From positions 91,744 to 155,743 of the forward strand of contig CANMFQ010000012.1 of the NCBI GenBank assembly GCA_947497145.1: DNA of 64,000 bases, given 5' to 3'. The DNA comes from an uncultured Flavobacteriaceae bacterium (lineage in GTDB: Bacteria > Bacteroidota > Bacteroidia > Flavobacteriales > Flavobacteriaceae). The notes under the pieces were generated by a model. The model worked only from the letters and a program-made list of their open reading frames with translations, was not told where the DNA came from and ran no database searches. Positions 53,347 through 62,621 of the stretch are shown here, in pieces; position 1 is the stretch's first letter; every line of letters starts with the position of its first letter. The position numbers and the translations under genes were made by a program.

Positions 53347-53649
53347 TTTCTACATATCCTATTTATAGTTTTTAGCATTGTAACCTACAAAAATGGTTTC
53401 AAATCATAAATCTTATTTATGCACATAACTTTAGAAACTTCATACCTTAACTGATTATTGTTACTATTTTTCCCTTATTTAGGAATATCAATACTCACAA
53501 AAAATAGTTCGAACTGTCTTATAAAGTATTGTCATACTATATATCTTCTTATACAGTATCTTCGACAAAAAAAAAATCCCCTCTCCTAATTTCATTTACA
53601 ATTATAAAAAACTTATAGTTATCATATGCCATACAAATATAGTTTAAGT
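53347..53649. other. Gene-free stretch between GT4 and Wzy-like genes
   Basis: About 300 bp of AT-rich DNA with no coding remnant, no strong hairpin and no exact -7 element seen. It may carry a separate promoter for the two GT4 genes and the fusion protein. Confidence 0.4.
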
Positions 53650-54753
53650 TTAACTGAATCTATTTTGAAAATAAACAGGTTTAAATCTTTCTATTTGACT
53701 AAAAAGAAAAAGAGTTATGCATAATTTAAAATAATTATCAAAATAATTATGCGTTGTTAACAAATATACAGCTAGAGTAATTGTTGTAAGAAATAATGAT
53801 GGATTCAATTTAAAAAGTCTATTAGACCAAAATAAAAGATACAATATAAAAGCTAAAAACAAAAGAAGTGGTATGATGCCTGATTCGCCAAAAATTAAAA
53901 GATAGGTGTTATGAGGTCCTAAACTATGAAGACCACCGCCATGAAATTCACCAAAACCACCTCCAAAAAAAGGGTGACTAACAGCTGCATCATAAAAAAG
54001 CGCCCAAGTTTCGGTTCTTGAACCTTCTTGCAATTCCGAAGAGGATTTATTGTCCAAGAGACTTTGAAATTGTGCAAAACGGGCACCTCCGAGATTAAAT
54101 AATTCGCCAAAAATTAATAACGCAATTCCCAATCCCAAACCAAACACCAATACTCTAATATTTTTAAAACTAATTCTTAAAGATAGTAAATTTATTATAA
54201 CCCATACCAACATATATGTTCTAGAAAAAGTTAGTAAACCACAGATAGTAAAAACTACTTGAAGCAACAATCGAGCTTTTTTATTTTCTAATGCAAAAGA
54301 CAAGGCATATCCCGTGGCACAAACATAACCCGCTGCATTAGGGTTAAGATAAAAACCACTATACCTACCGTAATCATCAGCAAAAAAAAGAACATTAAAA
54401 ACTAACGATAGCCCTCCTAATAATAGAGCGGCGGCAACGTCTTTTGTGGTAACCGTTTTAAAAAAACTATTACCACAAATCACTAAAATTAAAAATTTTA
54501 GTAAATAAACAACATATTTTCCGAAAGGGTAATTAATGTATAATTGCACTCCTGAGATCAAAAAATATAGAAAACCTACATAAAACAACCAAAAATTAGG
54601 TTTACCTCTTAGAAATATTATATAATATATTATCAGTAGTAAAAAACTAGCATAACTTAATATACCACCCAATGCTGAACTAACTCCTACATTAGCTATA
54701 CCAGGTAAGTTTAAAAGAAATAAGCCTAGAATTATATATTTGATTATTTTCAT
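53650..54753 (-). CDS. O-antigen ligase/polymerase-like membrane protein (Wzy-like)
   Basis: 367 aa with about ten membrane helices and a large periplasmic loop near residues 230-275 (LQEGSRTETWALFYDAAVSHPFFGGGFGEFHGG, with GPHNTYLLIFGESG following). The PFFGxGxG...HN pattern is typical of the Wzy_C/O-antigen ligase family. In a locus with a flippase and Wza/Wzc it is most likely the repeat-unit polymerase; a ligase role cannot be excluded. Its start overlaps the flippase stop by four bases. Confidence 0.8.
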   Translation of the reverse strand: MKIIKYIILGLFLLNLPGIANVGVSSALGGILSYASFLLLIIYYIIFLRGKPNFWLFYVGFLYFLISGVQLYINYPFGKYVVYLLKFLILVICGNSFFKTVTTKDVAAALLLGGLSLVFNVLFFADDYGRYSGFYLNPNAAGYVCATGYALSFALENKKARLLLQVVFTICGLLTFSRTYMLVWVIINLLSLRISFKNIRVLVFGLGLGIALLIFGELFNLGGARFAQFQSLLDNKSSSELQEGSRTETWALFYDAAVSHPFFGGGFGEFHGGGLHSLGPHNTYLLIFGESGIIPLLLFLAFILYLLFWSNRLFKLNPSLFLTTITLAVYLLTTHNYFDNYFKLCITLFLFSQIERFKPVYFQNRFS

Positions 54754-56102
54754 GGATGAGACAGTTTAGCCTCGCTATATAGTTTTCTAATATATATAAA
54801 ATAGCTAGAAGCTTTAAGTATAATCACAAAAGTAGTACTTAAAACCAAACCATAGAGACCGTATTTTTCAATAAAAATGACATTAAATAGTATATTCAAA
54901 AATAAACCTAATACGGACATATAAGCCATAAATTTATTTTTATTAATACTCGTCAAAAATTTCACCATAAGATTCCCACAAATTCTAAAAGGAATATAAA
55001 TTAATAAGATTTGCTGAATTCCAGCAACCAATCTACTATTCTCACTAGAGAACTTTCCCCGTTCAAATAAAAAAGATACAATTTCGTTAGAGAAAAAAAT
55101 CAAAACCAGGGTAACTATAGCAGTTGCTAATAATAACATTTTTAGCATTTTAAATAAATGATGATAACCTTTAATCAAATCTTCATTAATCAATTTAGAA
55201 AAGTAAGGCAATATTACAGTACCCAGTGCAATAAGTATTATTGAAGAGGTAAACGCAGGTATTTTCAACCCATAATTAATCGCAGCTATCGAACCTACTG
55301 CCAATTGCGCAGCAAAATACTGATCTACAAATGGATTAATTCCTGTAAGAAAACCAGAAGTTAGCTTAGCCGGCAATTGCCTTAGCATTACCCTTGAATT
55401 ATCATTGAATTTTGGTTTTTTTATATGAATCACCTTATGCTTGTAACCCAAAGCAAGTAAAAATAAAAAAGGGAGTGTCACTCCAATTAGAAAGCCATAA
55501 GCCAAAACCATTTCACCTAGCTCCTCCTTTAAAAACAAAAGTGCAATAATCGTTGAAATAGCAGGAATAACCCCTATTAGCGTAGAAGATAAAAATTTGT
55601 CTTTAATTTGCAGCAAACCACTTATCACCGAGGAAAACCCCATAAACAAGAGGCTAGGTAAAATTATAATCAACTGCCTACGAACCAAATTATAAAATGC
55701 GCTACTCTTGCTTGGAAATACGGTTTCAATAAAAAAATCAGATGCGAAATAGGTTAGTACAGAAAAAAAAAGCATTATCCCAGCTATCATACAAAAAACA
55801 ATTGACTGAAATTCCCCTAGTTTTTTTGACGTATTTTGTTCGGTGATATAATTAGGGATAAAAATATTTTTGAGTGCTCCTACAAAAACGTTTTGGATAA
55901 AACTTGGTATCAATACAGCTATAATAAAAGTATCTAACAATAAGGAAATCCCAAAGGTAGAAGCTACCAAGGTCTCCCTGTAAAATCCAATAAGTTTAAT
56001 CCCAAAAGTAATGCATCCCACTGTAATAACATTTATCACAACAGGATTCCCTAAAAGTTTTTTAAAGCGGATAACAAAAGAAGCAATGTCAAATATTTTC
56101 AT
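54750..56102 (-). CDS. MurJ/MVF-like lipid-linked oligosaccharide flippase
   Basis: 450 aa with 12-14 membrane helices. The N-terminal KLIGFYRETLVASTFGISLLLDTFIIA and VFVGALKNIFIPNY are characteristic of the MurJ/MATE-like (MVF) family rather than classical Wzx. Later motifs include GINPFVDQYFAAQLAVGSIAAINYG and FERGKFSSENSRLV. In this locus it probably flips the undecaprenyl-linked repeat unit to the periplasm. It overlaps the Wzy-like gene. Confidence 0.85.
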   Translation of the reverse strand: MKIFDIASFVIRFKKLLGNPVVINVITVGCITFGIKLIGFYRETLVASTFGISLLLDTFIIAVLIPSFIQNVFVGALKNIFIPNYITEQNTSKKLGEFQSIVFCMIAGIMLFFSVLTYFASDFFIETVFPSKSSAFYNLVRRQLIIILPSLLFMGFSSVISGLLQIKDKFLSSTLIGVIPAISTIIALLFLKEELGEMVLAYGFLIGVTLPFLFLLALGYKHKVIHIKKPKFNDNSRVMLRQLPAKLTSGFLTGINPFVDQYFAAQLAVGSIAAINYGLKIPAFTSSIILIALGTVILPYFSKLINEDLIKGYHHLFKMLKMLLLATAIVTLVLIFFSNEIVSFLFERGKFSSENSRLVAGIQQILLIYIPFRICGNLMVKFLTSINKNKFMAYMSVLGLFLNILFNVIFIEKYGLYGLVLSTTFVIILKASSYFIYIRKLYSEAKLSHP

Positions 56103-56115
56103 GTTGCTACAGTAG

Positions 56116-57216
56116 TTACACCTTGAGTAGGCTATGAATAAGATCCTCCCAAGAAGCAGCTATTTTCTTTAGTTCAAAACGTGAAGATCGATTATGTGCA
56201 TTTTTAGAAAATCGATTTCTAAGCGCTTCATCAGTAAGTAACAATCTAAGTTTCTCTTGCAATGCTTGCACATCATCAACTGGTATTAAAAAACCATCTT
56301 CCCCATCTGTAATAATTTCTGAGGGACCAAAATCACAATTGGTTGAAATAGAAGGCACACCAGCATAATTAGCTTCCATAAGCGCATTTGGAAACCCCTC
56401 TGAACGGGAGGTAAAAACGAATATATCTGCCATTTGATAATAATGACCAACATTTTTTACGGCACCTGTAAAATGAACCCGATCTGCAATATCAAGCTCT
56501 ACACTTAATTGTTGCAAGTCATCCCGCTTAGCACCGTCTCCAACAATCGCAAACTCCCAATCCAAGTCCTTGAGTAAACTCAAGGCTTGTAAACTTACAT
56601 TCTGCGCTTTATTATCATTTAAACGACCTACTGTAAGAATATGAAGTCTGGTTTGGCTTTTAATATCATCACTTGGGGTAGTATTAATTGTAGGGGAAAT
56701 GGGGTTTTGAATAATCTTGATTTTAGATTTAGTAACAATTGAAGCATAAAACTGCTTATTCCCTTCGGTTTGCACCACCAAATAATCCGCGAGCTTATAA
56801 AATCGGTTTCTGGCAAATTTCCAAAAACCGTTTATAGGCGCATTTGCACCATTATTTCGCTCGCTAATAATGCAAGGAATTTTTGCTTGTTTTGCTGCCA
56901 ATATCGAAAGTACATTTGCCGATGTTGTAAAACTAATTAAAACATTTACCTGATTTTTTTCTATTATCCTCTTCAGTTTTCTTAAATCAAGATAATTATG
57001 ATATAAAGCTAAAATTGGATTTGCACTCTGACGAGGAGAATCATTCAACTGCCTCAATTCAACTGAAGAATCTATAGCATAAAAACGTTCCTTTTCAATT
57101 AGAGTTATTAAAACTACTTCATAGTTTTTAGAAAAGTAGTTGCACAAAGTAGCCATTACTCTTTCTGCACCTCCATGTGTTAAAGAATAAATAACAAAGC
57201 CAATTTTAACTTTCAT
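56116..57216 (-). CDS. Glycosyltransferase family 4 (C)
   Basis: 366 aa GT-B enzyme. It begins KIGFVIYSLTHGGAERVMATL. The C-terminal half has LTVGRLNDNKAQNVSLQALSLL, IVGDGAKRDDLQQLSVEL and SRSEGFPNALMEANYAGVPS, the usual GT4 donor site; HFTGAVKNVGHYYQMADIFVF is also conserved. It lies 13 bp upstream of the flippase gene and 26 bp downstream of the nucleotide-sugar dehydrogenase gene, so it is in the same transcription unit. Confidence 0.9.
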   Translation of the reverse strand: MKVKIGFVIYSLTHGGAERVMATLCNYFSKNYEVVLITLIEKERFYAIDSSVELRQLNDSPRQSANPILALYHNYLDLRKLKRIIEKNQVNVLISFTTSANVLSILAAKQAKIPCIISERNNGANAPINGFWKFARNRFYKLADYLVVQTEGNKQFYASIVTKSKIKIIQNPISPTINTTPSDDIKSQTRLHILTVGRLNDNKAQNVSLQALSLLKDLDWEFAIVGDGAKRDDLQQLSVELDIADRVHFTGAVKNVGHYYQMADIFVFTSRSEGFPNALMEANYAGVPSISTNCDFGPSEIITDGEDGFLIPVDDVQALQEKLRLLLTDEALRNRFSKNAHNRSSRFELKKIAASWEDLIHSLLKV

Positions 57217-57242
57217 AATATGTTCAATAAGGGGTAGTTATT

Positions 57243-58526
57243 TTATAATCTCCCACTAACCTTAGCAGAATCTAATATCCCTTTCACATCATAAAGTACA
57301 CCTTCATCTTTTAAAAAGTCATTAAAATCTAAACTTAAAAATTCTTGATGAGCCACCGTAAGTACCACCGCATCAAAACGTTTTCTTGGCAATTCTTTGG
57401 TAGTTTCAATTCCATATTCATGCATTACTTCTTGGGGATTTGCCCAAGGGTCATAAATATTTATATTAACACCATAGCTAGCAAGATTACTAATAACATC
57501 TACTGCTTTAGTATTTCTAACATCAGGGCAGTTTTCTTTAAATGTAATACCCAAAACTAAAATAGTAGCCCCTTTTACCTTAATATCCTTTTGCACCATC
57601 AACTTCACCACTTCACTAGCAACATATTTACCCATACCGTCGTTCATTCGCCTACCAGCCAATATAATCTCTGGATGGTATCCATGTTCTTGGGCTTTTT
57701 GCGCAAGGTAATAAGGATCTACACCAATACAATGTCCGCCAACCAAGCCTGGTTTAAAAGGCAGAAAATTCCACTTAGTACCGGCAGCTTCCAAAACATG
57801 ATGGGTATCTATACCCATTAAATTAAAAATCTTTGCCAATTCGTTAACAAAAGCAATATTAATATCACGCTGTGAGTTTTCAATTACCTTTGCAGCTTCA
57901 GCAACCCTAATATTTGGCGCTAAATGTGTACCAGCAGTTATTACAGAAGCATAAAGCTGATCTATCTCTTGGCCAATCTCTGGTGTAGAACCAGAAGTTA
58001 CTTTAAGTATTTTTTCAACAGTATGTTCTTTATCTCCTGGGTTAATACGCTCTGGAGAATACCCTGCAAAGAAATCTACATTAAAAACCAATCCACTTGT
58101 TTTTTCCAATACAGGAATACATTCATCCTCCGTTACTCCAGGGTATACGGTAGATTCATAAATAACAATATCTCCCTTTTTTAAGACCTTACCTATAGTT
58201 TCACTTGCCTTATAAAGAGGCGTAAGAATAGGTCTGTTTGTGCTATCAACAGGAGTAGGTACTGTAACAATATACACATTACAGTCAGCAACATGATCTA
58301 GATTATTGGTGCAAAATAAACCAGTATCCATTTGAGGAGAAGTCTTTAAAACACCTTGCAAGATAGCTTCTTCAACTTCTAAGGTACTATCAACACCCGT
58401 TTGAAGCTCTGCTACTCTTGATGCATTGATATCAAAACCTATAACAGGATATTTGGTAGCAAACAATCTGGCTAACGGTAAGCCCACATATCCTAATCCT
58501 ATAATAGCTATTTTTGTATTATTCAT
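57243..58526 (-). CDS. UDP-N-acetylhexosamine 6-dehydrogenase (TviB/WbpO type)
   Basis: 427 aa. NAD motif KIAIIGLGYVGLPLARLFA, FFAGYSPERINPGDKEH, the catalytic Cys in PGLVGGHCIGVDPYYLA, and LGITFKENCPDVRNTK. The PERINPGD and GGHCIGVDPYYL forms are those of the TviB/WbpO group that oxidises UDP-GlcNAc or UDP-GalNAc to the uronate. Together with the TviC/WbpP-like epimerase it predicts GalNAcA in the capsule. It is the first gene of its operon, with a good promoter 87 bp upstream. Confidence 0.9.
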   Translation of the reverse strand: MNNTKIAIIGLGYVGLPLARLFATKYPVIGFDINASRVAELQTGVDSTLEVEEAILQGVLKTSPQMDTGLFCTNNLDHVADCNVYIVTVPTPVDSTNRPILTPLYKASETIGKVLKKGDIVIYESTVYPGVTEDECIPVLEKTSGLVFNVDFFAGYSPERINPGDKEHTVEKILKVTSGSTPEIGQEIDQLYASVITAGTHLAPNIRVAEAAKVIENSQRDINIAFVNELAKIFNLMGIDTHHVLEAAGTKWNFLPFKPGLVGGHCIGVDPYYLAQKAQEHGYHPEIILAGRRMNDGMGKYVASEVVKLMVQKDIKVKGATILVLGITFKENCPDVRNTKAVDVISNLASYGVNINIYDPWANPQEVMHEYGIETTKELPRKRFDAVVLTVAHQEFLSLDFNDFLKDEGVLYDVKGILDSAKVSGRL

Positions 58527-58612
58527 AATAATTGGTTAAGTTGATTTTTTTTTTACAAGTTAAAACCTATAAATTTAAACTCTTATTTTAGATAAATAGT
58601 ATTCTGCGGGTG

Positions 58613-58640
58613 CAAAATTATAAAAAAGGATTTTGTTCAA
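58613..58640 (-). promoter_or_regulatory. Bacteroidota-type promoter for the tviB-like capsule operon
   Basis: On the minus strand, TTG (complement of 58638-58640) is followed after 17 bp by TAATTTTG (complement of 58613-58620), an exact TAnnTTTG -7. The start codon of the dehydrogenase is about 87 bp further on. This gives the downstream operon its own promoter, independent of the insertion-sequence debris behind it. Confidence 0.5.
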
Positions 58641-58849
58641 CCTATTATTTCGGTTGAATTATAACTAAAACAGATAAAAAGCAGATTATCAATTGTACGA
58701 ATCTAAAGATACCGTTTCAAATTAATTAGAGCTTGCTGATTTTCACAAGCGTCTCGTAATTCAATTTTCGGAACTGTAGCGAGTTTAGGTTGCCCATTTT
58801 TGAATATTGGAGTTAAAACGGATAAGCTCCTCTGGGCAAATGGTATTTT

Positions 58850-59480
58850 ACATGTGTTTTTGGCATATTTTTCAAAAGAGGCAAAAAAATAGCATACTTA
58901 TCTGCTATTTTTGATAAGGTTATCAGGTTCATTATAAAGAAGATTGCACTGATCCAACTTTGTGATGTATCACTTCTTCTAGCTTTAATGATGCTTAATC
59001 CATAAGCATTTTTTTTTGCCCAAATATAACTCCTATTAAATTTCGTTGATTCCGCTCTTTTTTTTACTTAAGTTTCCCATAGGCGTCAAGTTCTTGCTTT
59101 GGTAGTCCTCCCAGGGGTTTCCCTACGGTTCTGATATTTCTTTCTTTGAGCCATTTTCGGTTATTTCTATTGAGGTAGATTTGGTCTGCCAAAAGTAATT
59201 CTGGGTAATACCCATAGATAGTTTTGTATATTGTCGGTCTGTAGTATTAAATCTGTTGACTCATTAAAGTTATTCCAGTTTATATGTTCGATACCGCTCA
59301 TGCCATCTACTTCACTTGCACTTATTTTTGCTCCAAATTCGGTTGCCGCCTTGTCCTTACCTCTTGGTATTGGACGCACATAGGGTTGATAAATATTTAC
59401 TATCCTATCTTCAACGCTATGTGTTTTCTGGCTGTTGCAGTTTTTTGAACCGTATAAAACAAGAGTAATCTTTTAAATTT
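58850..59480 (-). pseudogene. IS5-family transposase remnant
   Basis: Pieces of a DDE transposase appear in successive minus-strand frames. VRPIPRGKDKAATEFGAKIS and IEHINWNNFNESTDLI come first (59230-59400). YGYYPELLLADQIYLNRNNR and GKPLGGLPKQELDAYGKL lie in another frame (59070-59220). FGQKKMLMD and SVQSSL lie near the C-terminal end (58920-59030). The order matches the IS5-family transposase C-terminal half. At least two frameshifts and several stops make it dead. Terminal repeats could not be placed. Confidence 0.75.
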
Positions 59481-59527
59481 CGATTATTACTTAAGCGGTT
59501 AATTTTTTCTTACTCATTAGATGTTTA

Positions 59528-60417
59528 TCAGCATTCCATTTTTTCCATAGGTGTAATTCGTCCTAACAACCCGTGTAATCTTCTGTTATTGTAGAATTTT
59601 ACATAGCGTTTTAGTATTTGCTCTATTTCGCCAAAACACTGATAATCAATTCTGTTGAAGATTTCTCTTTTTAAAATGCCGTGATACGCTTCAATATGAG
59701 CATTTTCTTCTGGCGTTGCTATGTGGGTAAACTCCTGCTGAAGACCTATCAAGTTTAAATATTTACGCACTTTTACAGCTATAAACTGACTACCATTATC
59801 ACTTCTAATAACTACATTATTTGGATAATCATAATCTTCAAATAACTCAGAGAGTAAGACTATTATATTGTTTTGTTTGATAGTAAAAGCAAAATAGTCT
59901 TTTAGTATTCTTCGTGTATGAACGTCAATTACTGATAGTAAATAAGCGTTTTTACCTACACTTGGTATCCAACCATCTTTATGTCCATCTCTAGGCATTC
60001 CAAAGGACTAGTAGTGTGTACTTTTCTAAACTTTACAAATTTACGCCCAGAACCACTTCTATCTATTCTATTATCAAGTTTCAATAAACCTTCTTCCTTC
60101 ATAATTCGATATAATTTCTTACGGTTAATAATATAACCTTCTCTAGTCAAATAGCTAACCATTAATCGATAACCACAATCTATAAACTCGTGATTTAATA
60201 TAGCTTTTATTGAAGATACCAGCACATCCTGTGATACAAAGCCTTTAGTGTTGCGAAAAAGTCTCTTTAGTAGGTCGATTCCCTTTTTTACCGCCACTAG
60301 AGGTTCTATAGTAGCTACTCTGTACAATCCCCACCATCTTTATAATCTTGGTCTTGCTGATCTTGTACTTGTTATAGATTGTGTCAACTAAATCTTTCTT
60401 GGATCGCACGTCCCAAA
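59528..60417 (-). pseudogene. IS3-family transposase orfB, frameshifted
   Basis: The integrase domain is readable in three frames. SKKDLVDTIYNKYKISKTKI and VQSSYYRTSSGGKKGNRPTK come first (about 60280-60410). NTKGFVSQDVLVSSIKAILN through LECLEMDIKMV, with the first catalytic Asp, follows (59975-60265). VGKNAYLLSVIDVHTRR, IRSDNGSQF (second Asp) and EENAHIEAYHGILKREIF (Glu) end the frame at 59528. The shifts at about 60270 and 59975 break the gene although the D-D-E residues survive. Confidence 0.8.
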
Positions 60418-60418
60418 C

Positions 60419-60428
60419 TTTTTTTTTT
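60419..60428 (-). other. A10 slippery run at the IS3 orfA/orfB junction
   Basis: Ten consecutive A on the minus strand overlap the orfA stop codon (TAA at 60427-60429) and run into the orfB frame (KKKVWDVRSKKDLV). IS3 elements make the OrfAB transposase by -1 slippage on such A-rich runs, so this is a probable programmed frameshift site, now useless because orfB is broken. Confidence 0.5.
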
Positions 60429-60699
60429 AAAGTTCTCGTTGCACTTCAAGCTCAATCTCTCTATCGCTAAGTAAATTGCGCAGTACGCGGTTCTCTTCTT
60501 CTGTTGCTTTCAACTCCTTACTCTTAATGTCGTAAGTGACTTTTAATCCCGATTCTCCTTTTAGCTCATACTTCTTCTTCCAACTATAAAAAGTACACGT
60601 GCTAACGCTGTATTTACGACAGGTTTCTACAATACCTATTGCTTCTGAACTAGCGAGAATTTCTAACTTCTGTTCTAAGGTCCATTTCTTGTATTTCAT
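60427..60699 (-). CDS. IS3-family transposase orfA
   Basis: 90 aa helix-turn-helix protein starting KYKKWTLEQKLEILASSE. The HTH has GIVETCRKYSVSTCTFYSWKKKY, followed by a leucine-rich helix (ELKATEEENRVLRNLLSDREIEL) for dimerisation. It recognises the element's terminal repeats. The frame is intact, but the element it belongs to is not functional because orfB is frameshifted. Confidence 0.85.
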   Translation of the reverse strand: MKYKKWTLEQKLEILASSEAIGIVETCRKYSVSTCTFYSWKKKYELKGESGLKVTYDIKSKELKATEEENRVLRNLLSDREIELEVQREL

Positions 60700-60779
60700 T
60701 CTTCACATATATTAGCTTTGAAATTTAAAATATCACTCCGAACTATTAGGGGGCTAAGATAATATGCTAATAATTATGG

Positions 60780-62483
60780 TTATTTCGACTTTAACGTTTT
60801 TACCATTCGTAAAATTATAAACACCCTAAACGCTAACTGATTGTAATCTAATACAGTAAGAGAAGAAACTTGCTTTTTTAATAACGTTTTTAAATATACA
60901 GGCAACATTAATTTTATAAAATTCTTAATTGAAATTGAATTGGTTTTATCTAGACCATTATTGGATATTTTAATATTTTCCAAAACATCAATCAAGAATT
61001 TTTTTGGCATTATTTCATTTTCTAAATTACTAGTTATTTCTTCCTTCAGCAAATCTACAACTTGTTTCTGCTTAAAAAAGTCAAACATTGAGGCATTTGC
61101 ACTATTAGTTGCGAAAGGCACTTTTGGACTTAAAGAAATTACTATTTTTTTAAAAAGAGACTTCTCGGTACGAAGATAATCCGGTTGTTTACGAACTTGC
61201 TCCAATACCTTTCGGAACAGTAATGGGTTTACTTGTTCTACATATGATAATTTTAAATCTGATAAAGCAGCTAAAATAACAGGTAAGCGATATTCATGAT
61301 ACAATCTATCCCTCCATTGCTCCATAGACTCATTCGTCGACTGCTCTAAATCTTTAGGAATTTCCTGTTCAAAAACTCCCATTTTATCCAAACTTTTCAA
61401 ATTATGATAATCAGAACAAAGACCCAAACCTACTTTTAGCCTTGTTGAAGGAGCCGAATATACTTTTGACCAACCAAAACCTTCATCTCCTCTAATAATT
61501 CCCTGAATATTTTCATCATGTAAAATCTGCCATATTTTAAAACCATCTAAATAACCTGAAATATGATCTATACGTCCTTCTCCATTTTTAAGAAATCTAT
61601 CGATTATTTTCTCTATGGGTTCTTCCGATAAGTCTGTATGGTAATATTGATGAGATACCTTTAATTCCTTTGCCAACTCCTGTGCTACAAAAGCATCGTT
61701 TTTAGAGTCATTCAATGAAGATTTCAAACCCCAAGTAATAGTATTTAAATCTTTATTAGAACTTTTTGCCTTTAACAAACAAAGGATTCCACGACTATCA
61801 TAACCTCCGGAAACAGGTAACACCCAATCTGCATAATTGAGCCTCATAGATTCAATACTAGAATCAAGAGCTATTCTTAATTTTTGCTCATGACTTTTGT
61901 CTGAATCTTTTGATACTTTAAACTCAATTTTGTTCTTTTTTGTAGTTAATGACCAACTATTTTTATTCAATACAACTGACGAATTGGGAGGAACTCTAGT
62001 AATTCTTTTATCCCAAGAATGGGTAGGCCCTAAACTTCCTGTAGACAGCATCCACGGCACAACCCTTTCATCAAATTCAAAGTCTCCAATAAACTTAATC
62101 AAAGCAACCTGCGAGGTAGCCGCTACAAAAATATCATCATTTTTATAGTACCAAATTGATCTGGATCCAACTGGGTCGGATACTATTTCGCAAGATTGCT
62201 TTGTATTACGAAATAGGGCATACGAACCATCAGGAAAATCTTGTAAAGGAACATGCCAATCATCATGATTCCCAGAAATCACACCTAATAGTAAACTATA
62301 ACCATTATATAATATAGATTTTTTTGGATTAACAACACCATAAGCTACGTTATTACCTATTATTATTTGGGGGTCAGCGGGAACTATATTATCTGGTAAA
62401 ATACTCTCACAAATCTGATTAATTTTTTGCTCAACTGTATTCAAAAATTCCTTTCTTGAACAAATCCAAATTGCCTTTGACAT
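60780..62483 (-). CDS. Asparagine synthetase-like protein lacking the glutaminase Cys
   Basis: 567 aa. The N-terminal part (1-190) has the class II glutamine amidotransferase fold (DFPDGSYALFR, IVSDPVGSRSIWYY, FVAATSQVALIKF), but the chain begins MSKAIWICS. The nucleophile Cys2 needed to release ammonia from glutamine is missing. The synthetase domain has the ATP PP-loop WVLPVSGGYDSRG at about 219-231. Similar proteins form amides or beta-lactam-like bonds with free amine donors, and homologues in surface polysaccharide loci may amidate uronic acids. That fits the two uronate-forming dehydrogenases here but is inference. It is flanked on both sides by insertion-sequence debris. Confidence 0.72.
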   Translation of the reverse strand: MSKAIWICSRKEFLNTVEQKINQICESILPDNIVPADPQIIIGNNVAYGVVNPKKSILYNGYSLLLGVISGNHDDWHVPLQDFPDGSYALFRNTKQSCEIVSDPVGSRSIWYYKNDDIFVAATSQVALIKFIGDFEFDERVVPWMLSTGSLGPTHSWDKRITRVPPNSSVVLNKNSWSLTTKKNKIEFKVSKDSDKSHEQKLRIALDSSIESMRLNYADWVLPVSGGYDSRGILCLLKAKSSNKDLNTITWGLKSSLNDSKNDAFVAQELAKELKVSHQYYHTDLSEEPIEKIIDRFLKNGEGRIDHISGYLDGFKIWQILHDENIQGIIRGDEGFGWSKVYSAPSTRLKVGLGLCSDYHNLKSLDKMGVFEQEIPKDLEQSTNESMEQWRDRLYHEYRLPVILAALSDLKLSYVEQVNPLLFRKVLEQVRKQPDYLRTEKSLFKKIVISLSPKVPFATNSANASMFDFFKQKQVVDLLKEEITSNLENEIMPKKFLIDVLENIKISNNGLDKTNSISIKNFIKLMLPVYLKTLLKKQVSSLTVLDYNQLAFRVFIILRMVKTLKSK

Positions 62484-62621
62484 GATATTATTATATTTAG
62501 GTTATTTTATAGTTGTAACAGCAATATACTTATAATTTTGGAGATTCTTAAAAACTAAGGTCACTAGTCAGTTTTAGAAATAGCAAAAAAAGTTCTTCAA
62601 AAATTGGGATCGAATTAAATA

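Larger units (their letters stand above)
59528..60699 (-). mobile_element. IS3-family insertion sequence, degraded
   Basis: orfA and a frameshifted orfB of an IS3-family (IS150-like) element lie in the usual order on the minus strand. The coordinates span the coding part only; I could not identify terminal inverted repeats or a target duplication with confidence. Confidence 0.7.

Noticed and set aside
59167..59379. 70-codon minus-strand frame as a separate small gene
   Set aside because: It is one piece of the IS5-family transposase remnant, continued in other frames on both sides.
59528..60699. Active IS3 element
   Set aside because: orfA is intact, but orfB has two frameshifts besides the programmed one and no terminal repeats could be identified.
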